A DNA stretch of 64,000 nt from Arachis hypogaea (taxonomy: Eukaryota > Streptophyta > Magnoliopsida > Fabales > Fabaceae): assembly GCF_003086295.3 (NCBI RefSeq), contig NC_092038.1:130599518-130663517 (forward strand), given 5' to 3'. Under the pieces are notes generated by a model. The model made no database searches and was not told the DNA's origin. It was given only the letters and a program-made list of their open reading frames with translations. This document shows positions 44,901 to 56,203 of this stretch, in pieces; position 1 is the first letter of the stretch; each line of letters opens with the position of its first letter. The translations under genes and the position numbers were made by a program.

Positions 44901-45511
44901 CTTATTTATTATACGCGTGGCATTTTTACCATGCTGAGAACCTTCAGTTCTCATTCCATACTGTGTTGTTGTTTTTTAGATGTAGGTCGAGAGGCTCCTC
45001 GCCAGGCGTCTGGATCTTGGGAAGCGAAGTAGTCCTTGGGTGTATTTTGGGTTTCTGTTTGTATATATGTAGATATGTATTTAGCTTACTCTCCAAGTAA
45101 CTTATGTATGCTGCTCCTCTTAGAGGTTGAGGGAGAGATAGGAGTTCACTTTGGTACTTTGGTGTATTTTGAGAATACTTATGTATGTTTATATGTATAT
45201 ATATATATCCTCCGGCCAGCCTTAGCTTTGCAGGCTGAGTCAGGAGCTAGTTATGTTATTTCGTTGGCTTTTCTTTCTCTCTTATTTATCTTTATCACTT
45301 CTTTTTAGGTTTCTTAACACGCAAGTAATTCGATTCCTCGAGCGTTGTGCTTTTCATTTTGCAAATTTGTTTTACCCGTTTTTCAAGGTTCCTAGTTGAG
45401 TATCTTTTTCCTTATTATTATATATACTTTTTTTTACTTTTAGAAGTCGTAATATCATACTATCTCAGTCTTATGACTTAAGCATAAGATTAAATATAGT
45501 AGGGTGTTACA
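41999..45511. mobile_element. Solo LTR, family 1, copy 2 (TSD CATGT/CATGC)
   Basis: A 3,513-bp unit starting TGTAAACCCCGC and ending AGGGTGTTACA. Flanks are CATGT (41994-41998) and CATGC (45512-45516). It is collinear with 6206-9193 but about 525 bp longer. It lacks the CG-dense module and instead has a ~40-bp tandem repeat at ~44300-44470 (GGTGGAAAGRCACWCTYYTT). No internal retrotransposon sequence, so it is a solo LTR. The open frames inside are not genes. Confidence 0.88.
44295..44475. repeat. Short tandem repeat inside solo LTR copy 2
   Basis: Five imperfect copies of GGTGGAAAGRCACWCTYYTT at roughly 40-bp spacing. They are not seen in copy 1 of the same LTR. Confidence 0.7.
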
Positions 45512-45742
45512 CATGCTATCATTCTTATTTCAATCACATATGGCATTTAACTTGAATTTATACATAGGTTGTTTATACATATCTAACTAATACTTATTCA
45601 TTAGTTTGTATAAATTTTATTAGACATCTTTAATTTAAATTGCTTTCTACTTTAAATTATTATATTATGATTTAATATTTGATATTAAAGCTTATTAGTT
45701 TATTTTGTTATAAGTTTTACAGTTATTATTAGAAAGAAAAGA

Positions 45743-48700
45743 ATGAATTCTACTAAAGATGAGTGCAGAAAGGCTAGATTAAGAAGAAAATCAATATTAC
45801 TACTGAAAAGAGGGTGACAAAAAAGAACTGGGGACTCTCAAATTGATGAAAGGAATATGAAAAATTTAGAAAAAAAAAGTGTTAGCTGAAATCACTAATA
45901 GAGAGTCAAAAAAGAAAAAGATTTTCATTGTTATTGGTGAAAATTAAAAAAAAAAGTTGCATGGATAAAGATTTTGTTGCAAGTATTTCATACCTACCAG
46001 CACATATGTTGACTGATGAACTTGAAAGACTAAAGTCTTTTACACAAATATTTTTTAATCCCAATGCATTTCAATATGGAGTTTCTGCTGGTCAAGATTA
46101 TTCAAATACAAAGAAATCTATGACACATCCAAGTTGTCATTTATCTTCTGGACGACATGTGATCAATGGGATATTTTCTCAAGATTCTGAATTTGATATT
46201 TTAGAAGATGGATTAGTTTCCGTTAGAGTTGATTATGATTTCAACTATGATGATATTTCTGGTGAGTTTGCTATGATAAATTAATTTTTTTATGCTATTA
46301 GTAGTGTTATCCATTCTTTGAGTTAGTTTAGTGTTTAACTTTTCTATTTTATATGCAAGCAGCTTCTCAAAAATTTTACTCTCTAAGCATTGGTTTATAT
46401 GAAAGTAACACTAATTTTCAAGAAGGTACTATTATGCTATGTTTTTATTATATTGTTCCACATATATTCATTTTGTCAATTACTTTTACATTTATTTCAT
46501 TTTGAAGTTAAATTTATTTAGTTGAGAAATATTATATTTGATTTGATACAGGTAATGGTCACCAAAAAATAACTTTCAGTTCACATATGGAGGTAAAATG
46601 TTACTTTTCACCTATAAATATTCTTTTCCTTTTGTATTGTATATTCTAAAGAAAAAATTGTCATATAATGCAGATTATTTTGATTTCGGTGATCCAATTT
46701 CAATTTGTCAAGAGTGTGGTGCTTTAATATGGTATGATAAAAGAAATCGAAAAAATAGAAATTATATCATTCCAGAGTTTAGTCTATGCTGCAGTTTAGG
46801 AAAAATGCAATTGCCTTTTCTAACAGAGCCTCCTGAAGTTTTAAAAGAGTTACTATATGACTATAGTTCAAAGCATTACAAGAATTTTCAAAATAATATC
46901 AGAGCACATAATCAAATGTTTGTATTTACTTCTTCTACTTGAAAGGTGGAGTCATCTATAAACAAAGGCCATATACGTGCTACAACAGTCTACAAGATTA
47001 GTAGAGAAAATGTTCATTATATTGGTAGTTTAATGCCTATGTCCGGTGAAAAACTTAAGTTTGCTCAGTTGTATATCTATGACACAGAAAACGAAGTAAA
47101 CAATAGGATAACACCATTTAGGTAATTTGCTTTATCTAAACTTAATTACTAATATTTTGTTTTTTTCATTTATATTTTCTGTCTATTTTCTGTATCATTT
47201 TGTTTAGCTATAGAAGTTCTTTTTTTTTTTACTTCTTTTTTATTGATGTTGTAGGTCAAATGATTCTGAATATGCTATTTACCCTGAGATTGTTAGCAAG
47301 TTACAAAAGATGGGAGAATTTATATTTTGCCTGATATTTTTGAAGTGGCTGCTTTAGTTGTTGGTGATATTGATTCTCTTTCATCAACTAGAGATATAAT
47401 CTTAGAAAGGCAAGATGGTCACTTAAAGCATATAAATGAGATTCATGTTGCTTATCTTGGTTTACAATATCCACTTCTTTTTCCATATGGAGAAGATGGC
47501 TATAGAATTGATATTCAACATAAAACCATTGGGAGTTTGAAACCTAACAAGAGGAGCAAATTGATCATGCGACAATTTTTTGCATTTAGGCTTCAAATGA
47601 GGAAAACAGAAGCTCCAACAATACTGGTTTCTAAAAAACTTTTTTCAGCAATTTGTAGTGGATGCTTACACTATGATTGAGTCAGAACGTTTGTTATATT
47701 TTAGGATTCATCAAAAGGAACTTAGAGCTGAAGATTACAAGAGTTTGAAAAATGCTAAATCTACAGGTCAAACAAGTAGCTCAAGTGTAGGAAAAAGAAT
47801 AGTTTTGCCATCAAGTTTTATAGGAGGTAGGCGTTATATGGATGGCTTATACCATGATTGTGTTGCAATTTGTGGCCATGTTGGTTATCCAGATTTGTTT
47901 ATCACTTTCACATGTAATTCAGAATGGCCAGAGATCAAGCGACTTTTAGACCCTTTACATCTCAAACCAGTAGACCGTCCTGACATTGTTTGTCGAATGT
48001 TCAAAATGAAGCTTGATATGCTAATTAAAGATTTGAAAAAGGAAAGATTCTTTGGTAAAGTTGTTGCTGGTAAGGTGTACATTAAAAAAAAGTATATACT
48101 ATTTTTAGAACATTAAGTATATCTATAGTTGCTAATACATACTATATTATGATTTATGTGCAGATGTTCATACAATTGAATTTCAGAAACGAAGTCTACC
48201 ACATGCTCATATTTTGATATTCTTGGATTCTTTAAGCAAATTTCCAAATCTAAAAGATATAGATAAGGTAATTTGTGCTGAGATTCCTAATAAATTTGAG
48301 CATCCAGAGTTGTACAAGGCTGTAAAAAAATTTATGCTTCATGGTCCATGCGGTTCTACAAATATATTTTCACCATGCATGAAAGAAGGTCGTTGTTCAA
48401 AGTTCTATCCCAAATCTTTTACTGATTTAACAACTATTGATGCTGAAGGGTATCCAATATACAGAAGAAGAAAGACTGGTTGTTATGCTGCAAAAAGGAA
48501 ATGTGGCTCTATATAATCGCTATGTTGTTACTTATAATCCTTCTTTGCTAATGAAATATCAAGCACACATGAATGTTGAGTGGTGTAATCAGAGCTTAGC
48601 AATTAAGTAACTCTTCAAATATATAAACAAGGGTTATGATCGCGTCACTGCTATTTTAGATAATGCTGATGATAGTGAACACTCAAATAAAGTTATTGAT

Positions 48701-51131
48701 GAAATAAAAAACTGTCTTGATTATAGATATATATCCCCATGTGAAGCTGTTTGGAGAATATTTACATACCCCATTCATTCTAGAGAACCTGCTGTATAGA
48801 GATTGAGCTTTCATTTGCCTGGTCGGAATCCAATTCTATATGAAGTTGGTGAAGATATTGATGATATTCTGTCAAAATTCGGGATTGATCAATCAATGTT
48901 TACTACATGGATGGATGCTAATAATAGTTACTCGGAGGCTAAAGAGTTGACATATTCTGAGTTTCCAAGATTCTTTGTTTATAATAAAAAAGAAAAAATA
49001 TGGTAAAAAAGAAAGTGTGGCTATACTATTGGAAGGCTTTATTATGTACCTCCAATATGTGGAGAGTTATTTTATTTACGAATGATGTTGAATTTTGTTC
49101 GAGGTCCTACCAACTATGACCAAATCAAAAGTTCAAATGGTGTTATTCACAATAGTTTTAGAGATACTTGCTTTGCTTTGGGATTACTTAATGATGATAG
49201 AGAATATATTGAAGCTATCAAAGAAGCTTCATGTTGGGGTTTAGGTGATTATCTAAGGAAGCTTTTCACTGTGATGTTGATGTCAAATAGTGTGAGCGGA
49301 CTACAACATGTTTGGGAAGAAACTTGGAGGCTTCTAACAAATGATATTTTGTATAATGAAAGAAAATTGTCTAAAAATTTAGGTTCTCCTTTGATTCTAA
49401 TAAAAATTTATTTTTTAATGATTCATATTGTGTTTCTTACTATAACTATTTTATTTGTTCTTAGATTGTTTTTTCTTTTTGTTTGCAGATTTATCTTTGA
49501 CGATGATAAGCTAAAAACAAGATGCTTATATGAAATTGAGATGATGTTGTAAGATAATAGGAAGAGCTTAAAGGAATATCCTGATATGCCTTTTCCAGAA
49601 TATTTTGTGAGGCTGAAATTTTAAAATGGTTTAATTTATAAGGAGCTAAACTATGACAAGAACAATTTAAAAAATGAGTTTCAAACATTATTCTCATCCT
49701 TAACACAAGAACAACAAGGTGTTTTTGAGAAAATTGTGGAAGCAGTTTCTTAAAAAAATGGTGGAGTACTCTTTGTATATGGCCATGGAGGAACAGGTAA
49801 GACTTATCTTTGAACAGTTTTGACTTCTTTTTTAAGGTCACAAGTAATGATTATTCTTACTATTGTATTGAGTGGAATTGCTGCTTTGCTACTACCTGGA
49901 GGTAGAATAACTCATTCTAGATTTGCTATACCATTAACGGTATATGAAGATTATGTATGTAATATCAAACAAAATAGTGAACTAGCTGAATTGTTAAAGC
50001 AAACAAAGCTTATCATATGGGATGAAGCATCTATGGTTCACAGATATAGTGTTGAGGCAGTTGATAAAAGTTTAAGACACATTATGTCATCTACAGATAA
50101 TAATATTGCTAATTTGCCTTTTGGTGGGAAAGTAGTGGTTTTTGGCGGAGATTTTAAACAAATTCTTCCTGTCATTCTTGGAGGTGGCAGGACAGAAATT
50201 GTTAATGCAAGCATATGTTCCTCTTATATATGGGACTATTGTAGTGTTTTGAAACTTCAAAAAAATGAGATTAGAGGAATCTTCACATAATGATGAATTG
50301 ACTCTGTTTTCACAATGGATCTTAAATGTTGGAGATGGCAATATAGGTGGGCCTAATGATGGCATATCTGAGATTATGATTCTTATTGAGTTGCTCATAT
50401 TAAATGTTGAAGATCCTCTTAGTTCTATTGTGGATTGTATATATCAAAATCTTCTTGAAAATCACTTGGATTCTAATTGGTTGCAATCACGAGCAATTCT
50501 TTATTCTACGCTTGATGTCGTTAAGAAGGTAAATTAATATATTATCATGAAAATTTCAGGAGATGAAAAAATTTACTTAAGTTCAGATAGTGTTGACAAA
50601 TCTTATGGAAGCGTATAGTATGCTACTGAAACACTTACTCCAGAGTTTTTAAATAGCTTCCAATGTTCAGGATTACCTCATCATGCTTTGAAATTGAAGG
50701 TTGGAATTCCTATAATGTATTTAAGAAATCTAGACCAATTTGCGGGTTTATGTAATGACCCCAGGCTAATTATAACAAGGTTATCTAATCATGTATAGAA
50801 GCAGAAGTATTAGTTGGAAGCTATCTTGGCAAAAAGGTCTTAATCTCACGCATGTGCATGTCTCCTTCTCAATCACCATGGCCTTTCAAATTAGATAGGA
50901 GACAATTTTCTATTGTTGTTCATATGTCATGACCATCAATAAAAGTCAAAGACAATCTCTTAGCAATATTGGGGTGTATCTTTCTAAACTCGTGTTTAGT
51001 CACGAACAACTTTATGTTGCTATATCTCGTGTTTGAAATAAGGAGTTAAAAATCCTTATTCACAACAAAGAAGGACATACTTTAAATAGCACAGCAAATA
51101 TTGTATTTAAAGAAATTTTTTCAAATTTAAA
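45743..51131 (+). pseudogene. Helitron Rep/helicase (RepHel) protein, degenerate
   Basis: N-terminal part: ISICQECGALIWYDKRNRKN with a zinc-ribbon-like CxxC, then HVAYLGLQYPLLFPYGEDGY. The Helitron-like N domain has GGRRYMDGLYHDCVAICGHV and GYPDLFITFTCNSEWPEI. The HUH motif is SLPHAHILIF (~48193-48222). The Rep tyrosine motif reads K-stop-LFKYINKGYDR, so a stop (48608-48610) replaces the first catalytic Tyr. The helicase part has Walker A (GHGGTGKT, ~49781), Walker B (LIIWDEASM, ~50010) and GGDFKQILPVI (~50145). A probable intron is at ~48075-48163. More than ten stops and frame changes. RepHel normally nicks DNA and drives rolling-circle transposition. Clearly non-functional. Confidence 0.92.
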
Positions 51132-51257
51132 ATAACATGTTATTTTTTTATTACTACTATTTGTTATTTTTTTCTTTTATTATTTTTATTCTACATTACA
51201 ATTAAATATTTTAGGTATTTTTATTATATTTTATCATAGTTAATTTTAGTCCAAATA

Positions 51258-51300
51258 TACCCGTGATTTTTCACGAGTAATTTACGGGTAAAAATACTAG
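51258..51300 (+). other. Helitron 3' terminus: hairpin plus CTAG
   Basis: ACCCGT pairs with ACGGGT around an inner CGTGA-TTTT-TCACG hairpin, followed eight bases on by CTAG and then T. A subterminal hairpin and CTRR end before T are diagnostic of Helitrons. Confidence 0.88.
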
Positions 51301-51973
51301 TTTTAAATAAATTAAAGTAACCTAAAATACTAGTCCGTTAATCTAATATTTAAAAATTAAATTAAATTTAAAAAATTAAAATTAAATTAAATCCTTAGCA
51401 AAATTTTAAATTAGTGAGCCCAAAATTAACATGGACACATCTACATCTTCATGCCCATTATAACATTCATTATAGCAAACACAAAAATTTGAAAAAACAG
51501 AGCACTTCAGCACAACCTTTGCCATTCCAGTTCTCTTTATCATATATTTTTTACTCTTTTCCGAGCCTGATCACAGGGAGTGGTTGCAGATTGAAAATAG
51601 TCCATGGATTGTTCTTGGTTGTGTAGCATGATAGCTTAGGATTTTGTTTTGGTCACACGTTGATTTCGTTCGACAAAGTTACGTATGAAGGAAACAATTT
51701 TTTTCGGGTTTTTATGCAATAGTTCCACAAAGAACGATGGCCATATATGAGCTTGTTCATATCATAAGGTGTTTTGATTTTTTGTGTTCCCAGAAAAATA
51801 TTCTTTGTTTGCATTAATTAGGGCATGACATTTTTTTTGTGATTCGATCTTTCTTTATGGATTTAAGGATTTAGTAGTATTTTGTGATGACCAATATATA
51901 CATTTTTGTTCAAACAATTTGGTTCATGTTGTTTGACTATGTTTACCTAATATAACAGGATTTGTAGTTTAAG

Positions 51974-52294
51974 ATGAGTTATTTACTTGCTTTAGTATCT
52001 GGATCTACATCAACAAGATCTTCAATACTCATCTCTAGCACTATCTCTAGTTAGGTTTCTAAACAATCACAAGCTGCTTCAAAGAGGATCACAACCTCAA
52101 GGCCAAGGAGAAAATCATTTATCAATATTGCGAGTTCCCAGCAATCAAAAGCTACTTCAAAAAAGGCTAAAGTGACATCTTCCAATAATGCTTATGGACA
52201 GCAAGCAACTATGCTTATGGTGCTGCCAAGCCCACCCAAAACTATTAACACATCCCAACTCAAGTTCATGATAAGGACACCACCCAAAATATGA
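51974..52294 (+). pseudogene. Ser/Thr/Lys-rich tail of an unclassified transposon protein
   Basis: One frame with a single stop reads SKQSQAASKRITTSRPRRKS, SQQSKATSKKAKVTSS and ends SQLKFMIRTPPKI. Such basic, serine-rich tails occur at the C-termini of several plant transposases. No diagnostic domain is present, so the family is open. It lies between the Helitron end and a convergent GRF zinc-finger remnant. Confidence 0.3.
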
Positions 52295-52917
52295 AAAAAA
52301 TGTCATGATTATGATGTGTGAAATTTTCTATTTTTTAGAATCTTTTGTTTTTCTTGTTAGATTTTTCTTTAGTATGATTATGGTACGTGAAAATTAGTTT
52401 AAAGACCATATTTTGTTATGTTGGACTTTTATTGTGGAGCAAATTATCGTACTCTGATTTTGTTATTTTTCTATGAATCTTTTGTCGTTGTAGCCAATAA
52501 TAATGTTATAATTGATGATTAAGTGATATGCTAGAGTTTTAATTGTTGTTATGCTCATGAATTATTTGATTTAAATAGAAGGTAAAATATAACATTTCTT
52601 TTCATTCAGTTTAACAATCCATATGAGTTCAATAAAATAACATTGCAAATGCATAATCTAGCATTTAAATAGAAGGCAAAATATAGCATCTATTTAACTA
52701 CAGATGCACAATCCATAATTTCATTCAATTCACTAAAACAGCATTTTATTAAAATCTCATTCAATTCAACAATGCAGCAATAAAATCAACATCACTATAA
52801 TTTCTTAGCCAAAATATAAAACACAAGTTAAGGATTTAATAATTTCTCTTAAACTTTTATTATCTCCAGCAACATCATTGCAGTAAAAATCTCCCGAATT
52901 TAATAGTAGTTATTTTT

Positions 52918-53367
52918 TAACAAACTAAAATTAATGCAACTGTCAATCCATCTAAAGCAAATATCACTGCAATCATGAACCTGAATTTAACTTTATCCAA
53001 TTTGCCCTTCAAATTTTTTACCTTCTTTCTTAACTTTGACACTTGTGGATCATCTTCTGGTTGTATCCATACAAAATAGCTGCCTTCTTCTCCAATCTAG
53101 ACCAAACATGAGACAACCTAATCACACTCACAAATTACCTAAACATATAACTGAACAACAAATAAACACAACGCTAAACATCACCCTCATCCCAAGGTTA
53201 ACGCAGCCCTAGAACATGTGTCCAGGATTTTCTACCATCGATGAAGTAGCAAGCACAAGCTATTTTTCATAGTAGCAAGTTATCCTCCTTCGACGTGCTT
53301 GGTTGCTATTTTGTGTCACCTGCTTACTGCTTCGCGTCGCTTCAGATTGACATGCTTCAAACTCCAT
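52918..53367 (-). pseudogene. GRF-type zinc-finger protein remnant
   Basis: From ATG 53367: MEFEACQSEATRSSKQVTQN, then RRRRITCYYEK-stop-LVLATSSMVENPGHMF-stop-GCV, a GRF zinc finger with two in-frame stops. After an intron-like gap (acceptor ending TCTAG at ~53094) the frame is open: EEGSYFVWIQPEDDPQVSKL, a Lys/Leu coiled coil (KLRKKVKNLKGKLDKVK) and a final hydrophobic segment (MIAVIFALDGLTVALILVC), ending at 52918. This zinc finger-coiled coil-membrane layout is common among plant GRF proteins associated with mobile elements. Function unknown; inactive here. Confidence 0.6.
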
Positions 53368-53559
53368 TGAAATCAGGTATAAAAAACTGAGCTCGAGAGA
53401 AAATGCAACAGCAAGGACAAGACTAGGTTTTGCAATTAGGGTTTTGAATAGGACTTATTTTGGCGTTTATCTATTTATTTATTCTTTATTCAATAACGAT
53501 TACAAACAAATTTTCTGTCCCAATGGATACTAACCTCCACCTGTACAACAGCGTTAATG

Positions 53560-55130
53560 ACATATTAGCCATGTTGACCGTAGGACAACATTAATTAGAT
53601 TTAGAAATTCTAAGGATACAAATAAATAGAACGTTTTAAACATTAGCGATAATTTTAAGATTTATATATAGAAATAAAAATGATACTTTATTCATTAATT
53701 ATTATTAATTAGTGTTGTTTATGTTATTTAGTAGGAGTGTTGTCTTTCGTAAAATATACGTTTTATAAGAAAATTGAAAATTTTGGCCTTTTGCGGCCAC
53801 TGCAACTTTATTTTTGTCAACCATTTTTTTTATTTTTAAAGAAATAATAAATTTTTAAGAATTTTTAAGTTATTATAAAATCTTTTAAAAATTCATTTAT
53901 TTTTTTCTTGAGAAGCCTTCAACCTTATAACAATTGTTTTCAAACCCTACTTATCTTTTAAAAATTTTTAAAATTTCAATTAGCATTATTACGTCTGTAT
54001 GTCATTTCTTATTATGAGTTTTTTTTAGTAATTTGCTCTCTTTTTTTTATTTGTTTACTAATTTGACTAATATGAAATTTGATAAGATAAAGGGTTAAAT
54101 AACTGAAAAATAAGATTAGTAAATAATATTCTTTAAATGTTAAATTTATGTATTGAATTCTTTTTCTTGTCTCCATAATTCAAAAAGTTTTTTTTATAAG
54201 CCACAGCTAAAGTAACAAAAATAAAGGTTTGAATACCGTTTGTAAATAATCAAAGGAGCATAACAGGTATAGGAACTATTAAGGGAGTTCGTTTGGAGTC
54301 ATTTTCGAAAAAAAAATTTAAATGATATTTTTTTAAAAGATCTTTTATAAAAGTTAGTCGATTCCATCTAGTGGGACAAAATTTTGTTGTTATTGTTGTT
54401 GTATTTTTTTACAAAAATAAAAATAATTTTATATTTGGATATCTTATGTAAAATGATCTTTTAATCTATCAATTATATTTGGATAAAATAAGATAAAAGT
54501 ACTTTTTCGTTTATTTATTACGTAAAAAATATTTTTTAAGAAAAAAATCTTTTAAAAAAAGATATAAATTGTAACTTTTCAAAAAAATATTTTTTAATTT
54601 TTTTAGTATTTTTATTTTTACTATTAGAAATTTACCAAATATACTAAAAAATAAAAAATAATTTTTATCGATTTAACGGCGTCCAAATAAACACTATATG
54701 TCTAGAAAATAACGACACAACAAACAAGTAAGGTGACCATGGAGATCATCCAATTAAAAAAGAAAAAAATGCAAACAAAGGGAAAATAAAAGTTGCGTTG
54801 TTAGCACTTAGATAAACAGCTTAATTAAATTTATTTTAAAAAAATAACTTAAACAATAAATATTTACATTAAAAGTAAGTTACAAATAAGTTATTTTGTA
54901 TTGAGATTTTTAATTCTAAAAATACGTATTTTAAAAAAATATAATAAAAAAATTTATTAATATGAAAAAAATTATTTTTTTAATTTTTTATAAATTTTTA
55001 AATAACTTTTTAAAAAATTATAATTTAATTTTAAAAATTGTATAAAACATTAATACCTATCATTTTTATAAATCCAAAAAACTAAAAAAAGAAATTTTTG
55101 AATCTTCGCCCTTAGCACAGTTGCACACTG
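53560..55130. other. AT-rich intergenic DNA with a probable MITE
   Basis: Ends GTTCGTTTGGAGTC (~54286) and the inverse GGCGTCCAAATAAACAC (~54677-54693) delimit a ~410-bp MITE-like unit whose TSD was not resolved. The rest is homopolymer-rich with no gene seen. Confidence 0.45.
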
Positions 55131-55230
55131 CATTAAGAAAAGCAAAATGACAAGGAGGCCCCTGAATGGGCACTGGACAACCCCAAAAAAAAAAAAACAC
55201 GGCTTTCCGAGGGGCCAAGCAATTACGCTA

Positions 55231-55240
55231 ATATATATAA
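55231..55240 (+). promoter_or_regulatory. TATA box of the ALY gene
   Basis: ATATATATAA, about 300 bp upstream of the 5'-leader donor (55539). The pyrimidine-rich leader that follows suggests transcription starts near 55265. Confidence 0.4.
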
Positions 55241-56203
55241 GAAGTGATAAATTAGACCAAAAAATCGCAGTGTTACTCGTTTCGCGTGCTGCATCGCGGA
55301 AACCCTACAACCCCCTTCTCTGTTATTACCAATAAGCATGGATCCTTCCCCTCTCTTTCATTAGAAACCCTAATTCGCCTCTCGTTATTCACTGCCTCCG
55401 ATTCGAGATCTTGCCCCCCCAAAAACACACACTCACGCGCATAACCTCTCTTTCCCTCTCTCACTCTTCACAGATTTACGCTTCATACACTCCATTGCGT
55501 TCTTCGTATACATTCCTCACTTCTCTTCCCATCTCCAGGTAAAATTCCCCTCTTCAATTTGTTATTATTGTGTCTGCGCGCCATGTGAGTAGATTAGGGT
55601 TTCGGTTTCTAATGGTGTATTTTTTTTTGTCTGTTCGAGGAGGCTAGAATTCTGAACTAATATCGTGACTTGATTTGCTTATTATTCTTCTATTGCATTC
55701 TAAATACGGTGCTGAAATGCTTTGATTTGATATTATTAAGGTTACGGTTTTGATACGGTTGTTCAGCCGGAAGCTGGATTATTTGTGGAAAATCATGTGC
55801 GTTTGTATTGTCGGAAAACATAGGAAAATGTTTGTCTTTTAGCAGATTATTCGTTGTTTCTCTCTATTTCAAAATATGAGGACAGTCTTCCATGGAAACC
55901 GAGACTTATCTGAACTGTTAGGGTAGTTTTAACAGAATGCTCACTTGAAAAAGATAATCATTGAAGTTTTTGTGGGGTCTGACAGCTAGATGTGTTTCAA
56001 ATGTGGTTATGAAATTGACGATATTGATTATTGGATAACCGAATCTTGTAGGAACATAACTTTTTCTTGGTTTATTTATTCTTTGTTGTTAAATTTTACA
56101 TTTTTTTCCTCATTAGGGTAGTGATATTTTATATATCTAACTTGGCTTCATCCTTCTTTTTAACAGGCCAACTTTGTTGACATTTCTGGAAGAATTAAGA
56201 TCA

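Larger units (their letters stand above)
45743..51300 (+). mobile_element. Autonomous-type Helitron, degenerate
   Basis: It encodes a Rep/helicase remnant (45743-51131) and ends in a typical Helitron terminus: a hairpin from TACCCGTGA...TCACG...TACGGGTA (51258-51290), then CTAG (51297-51300) followed by T. The 5' TC end could not be located and may lie upstream of the solo LTR, even beyond the P450 fragment. The left limit given is the first likely codon. Confidence 0.85.

Noticed and set aside
51301..51400. Match to PMD-intron-like AT-rich DNA (40280-40450) as proof that the Helitron inserted into the PMD element
   Set aside because: Similarity is confined to low-complexity TAAATTAAA words and no matching 5' junction was found.
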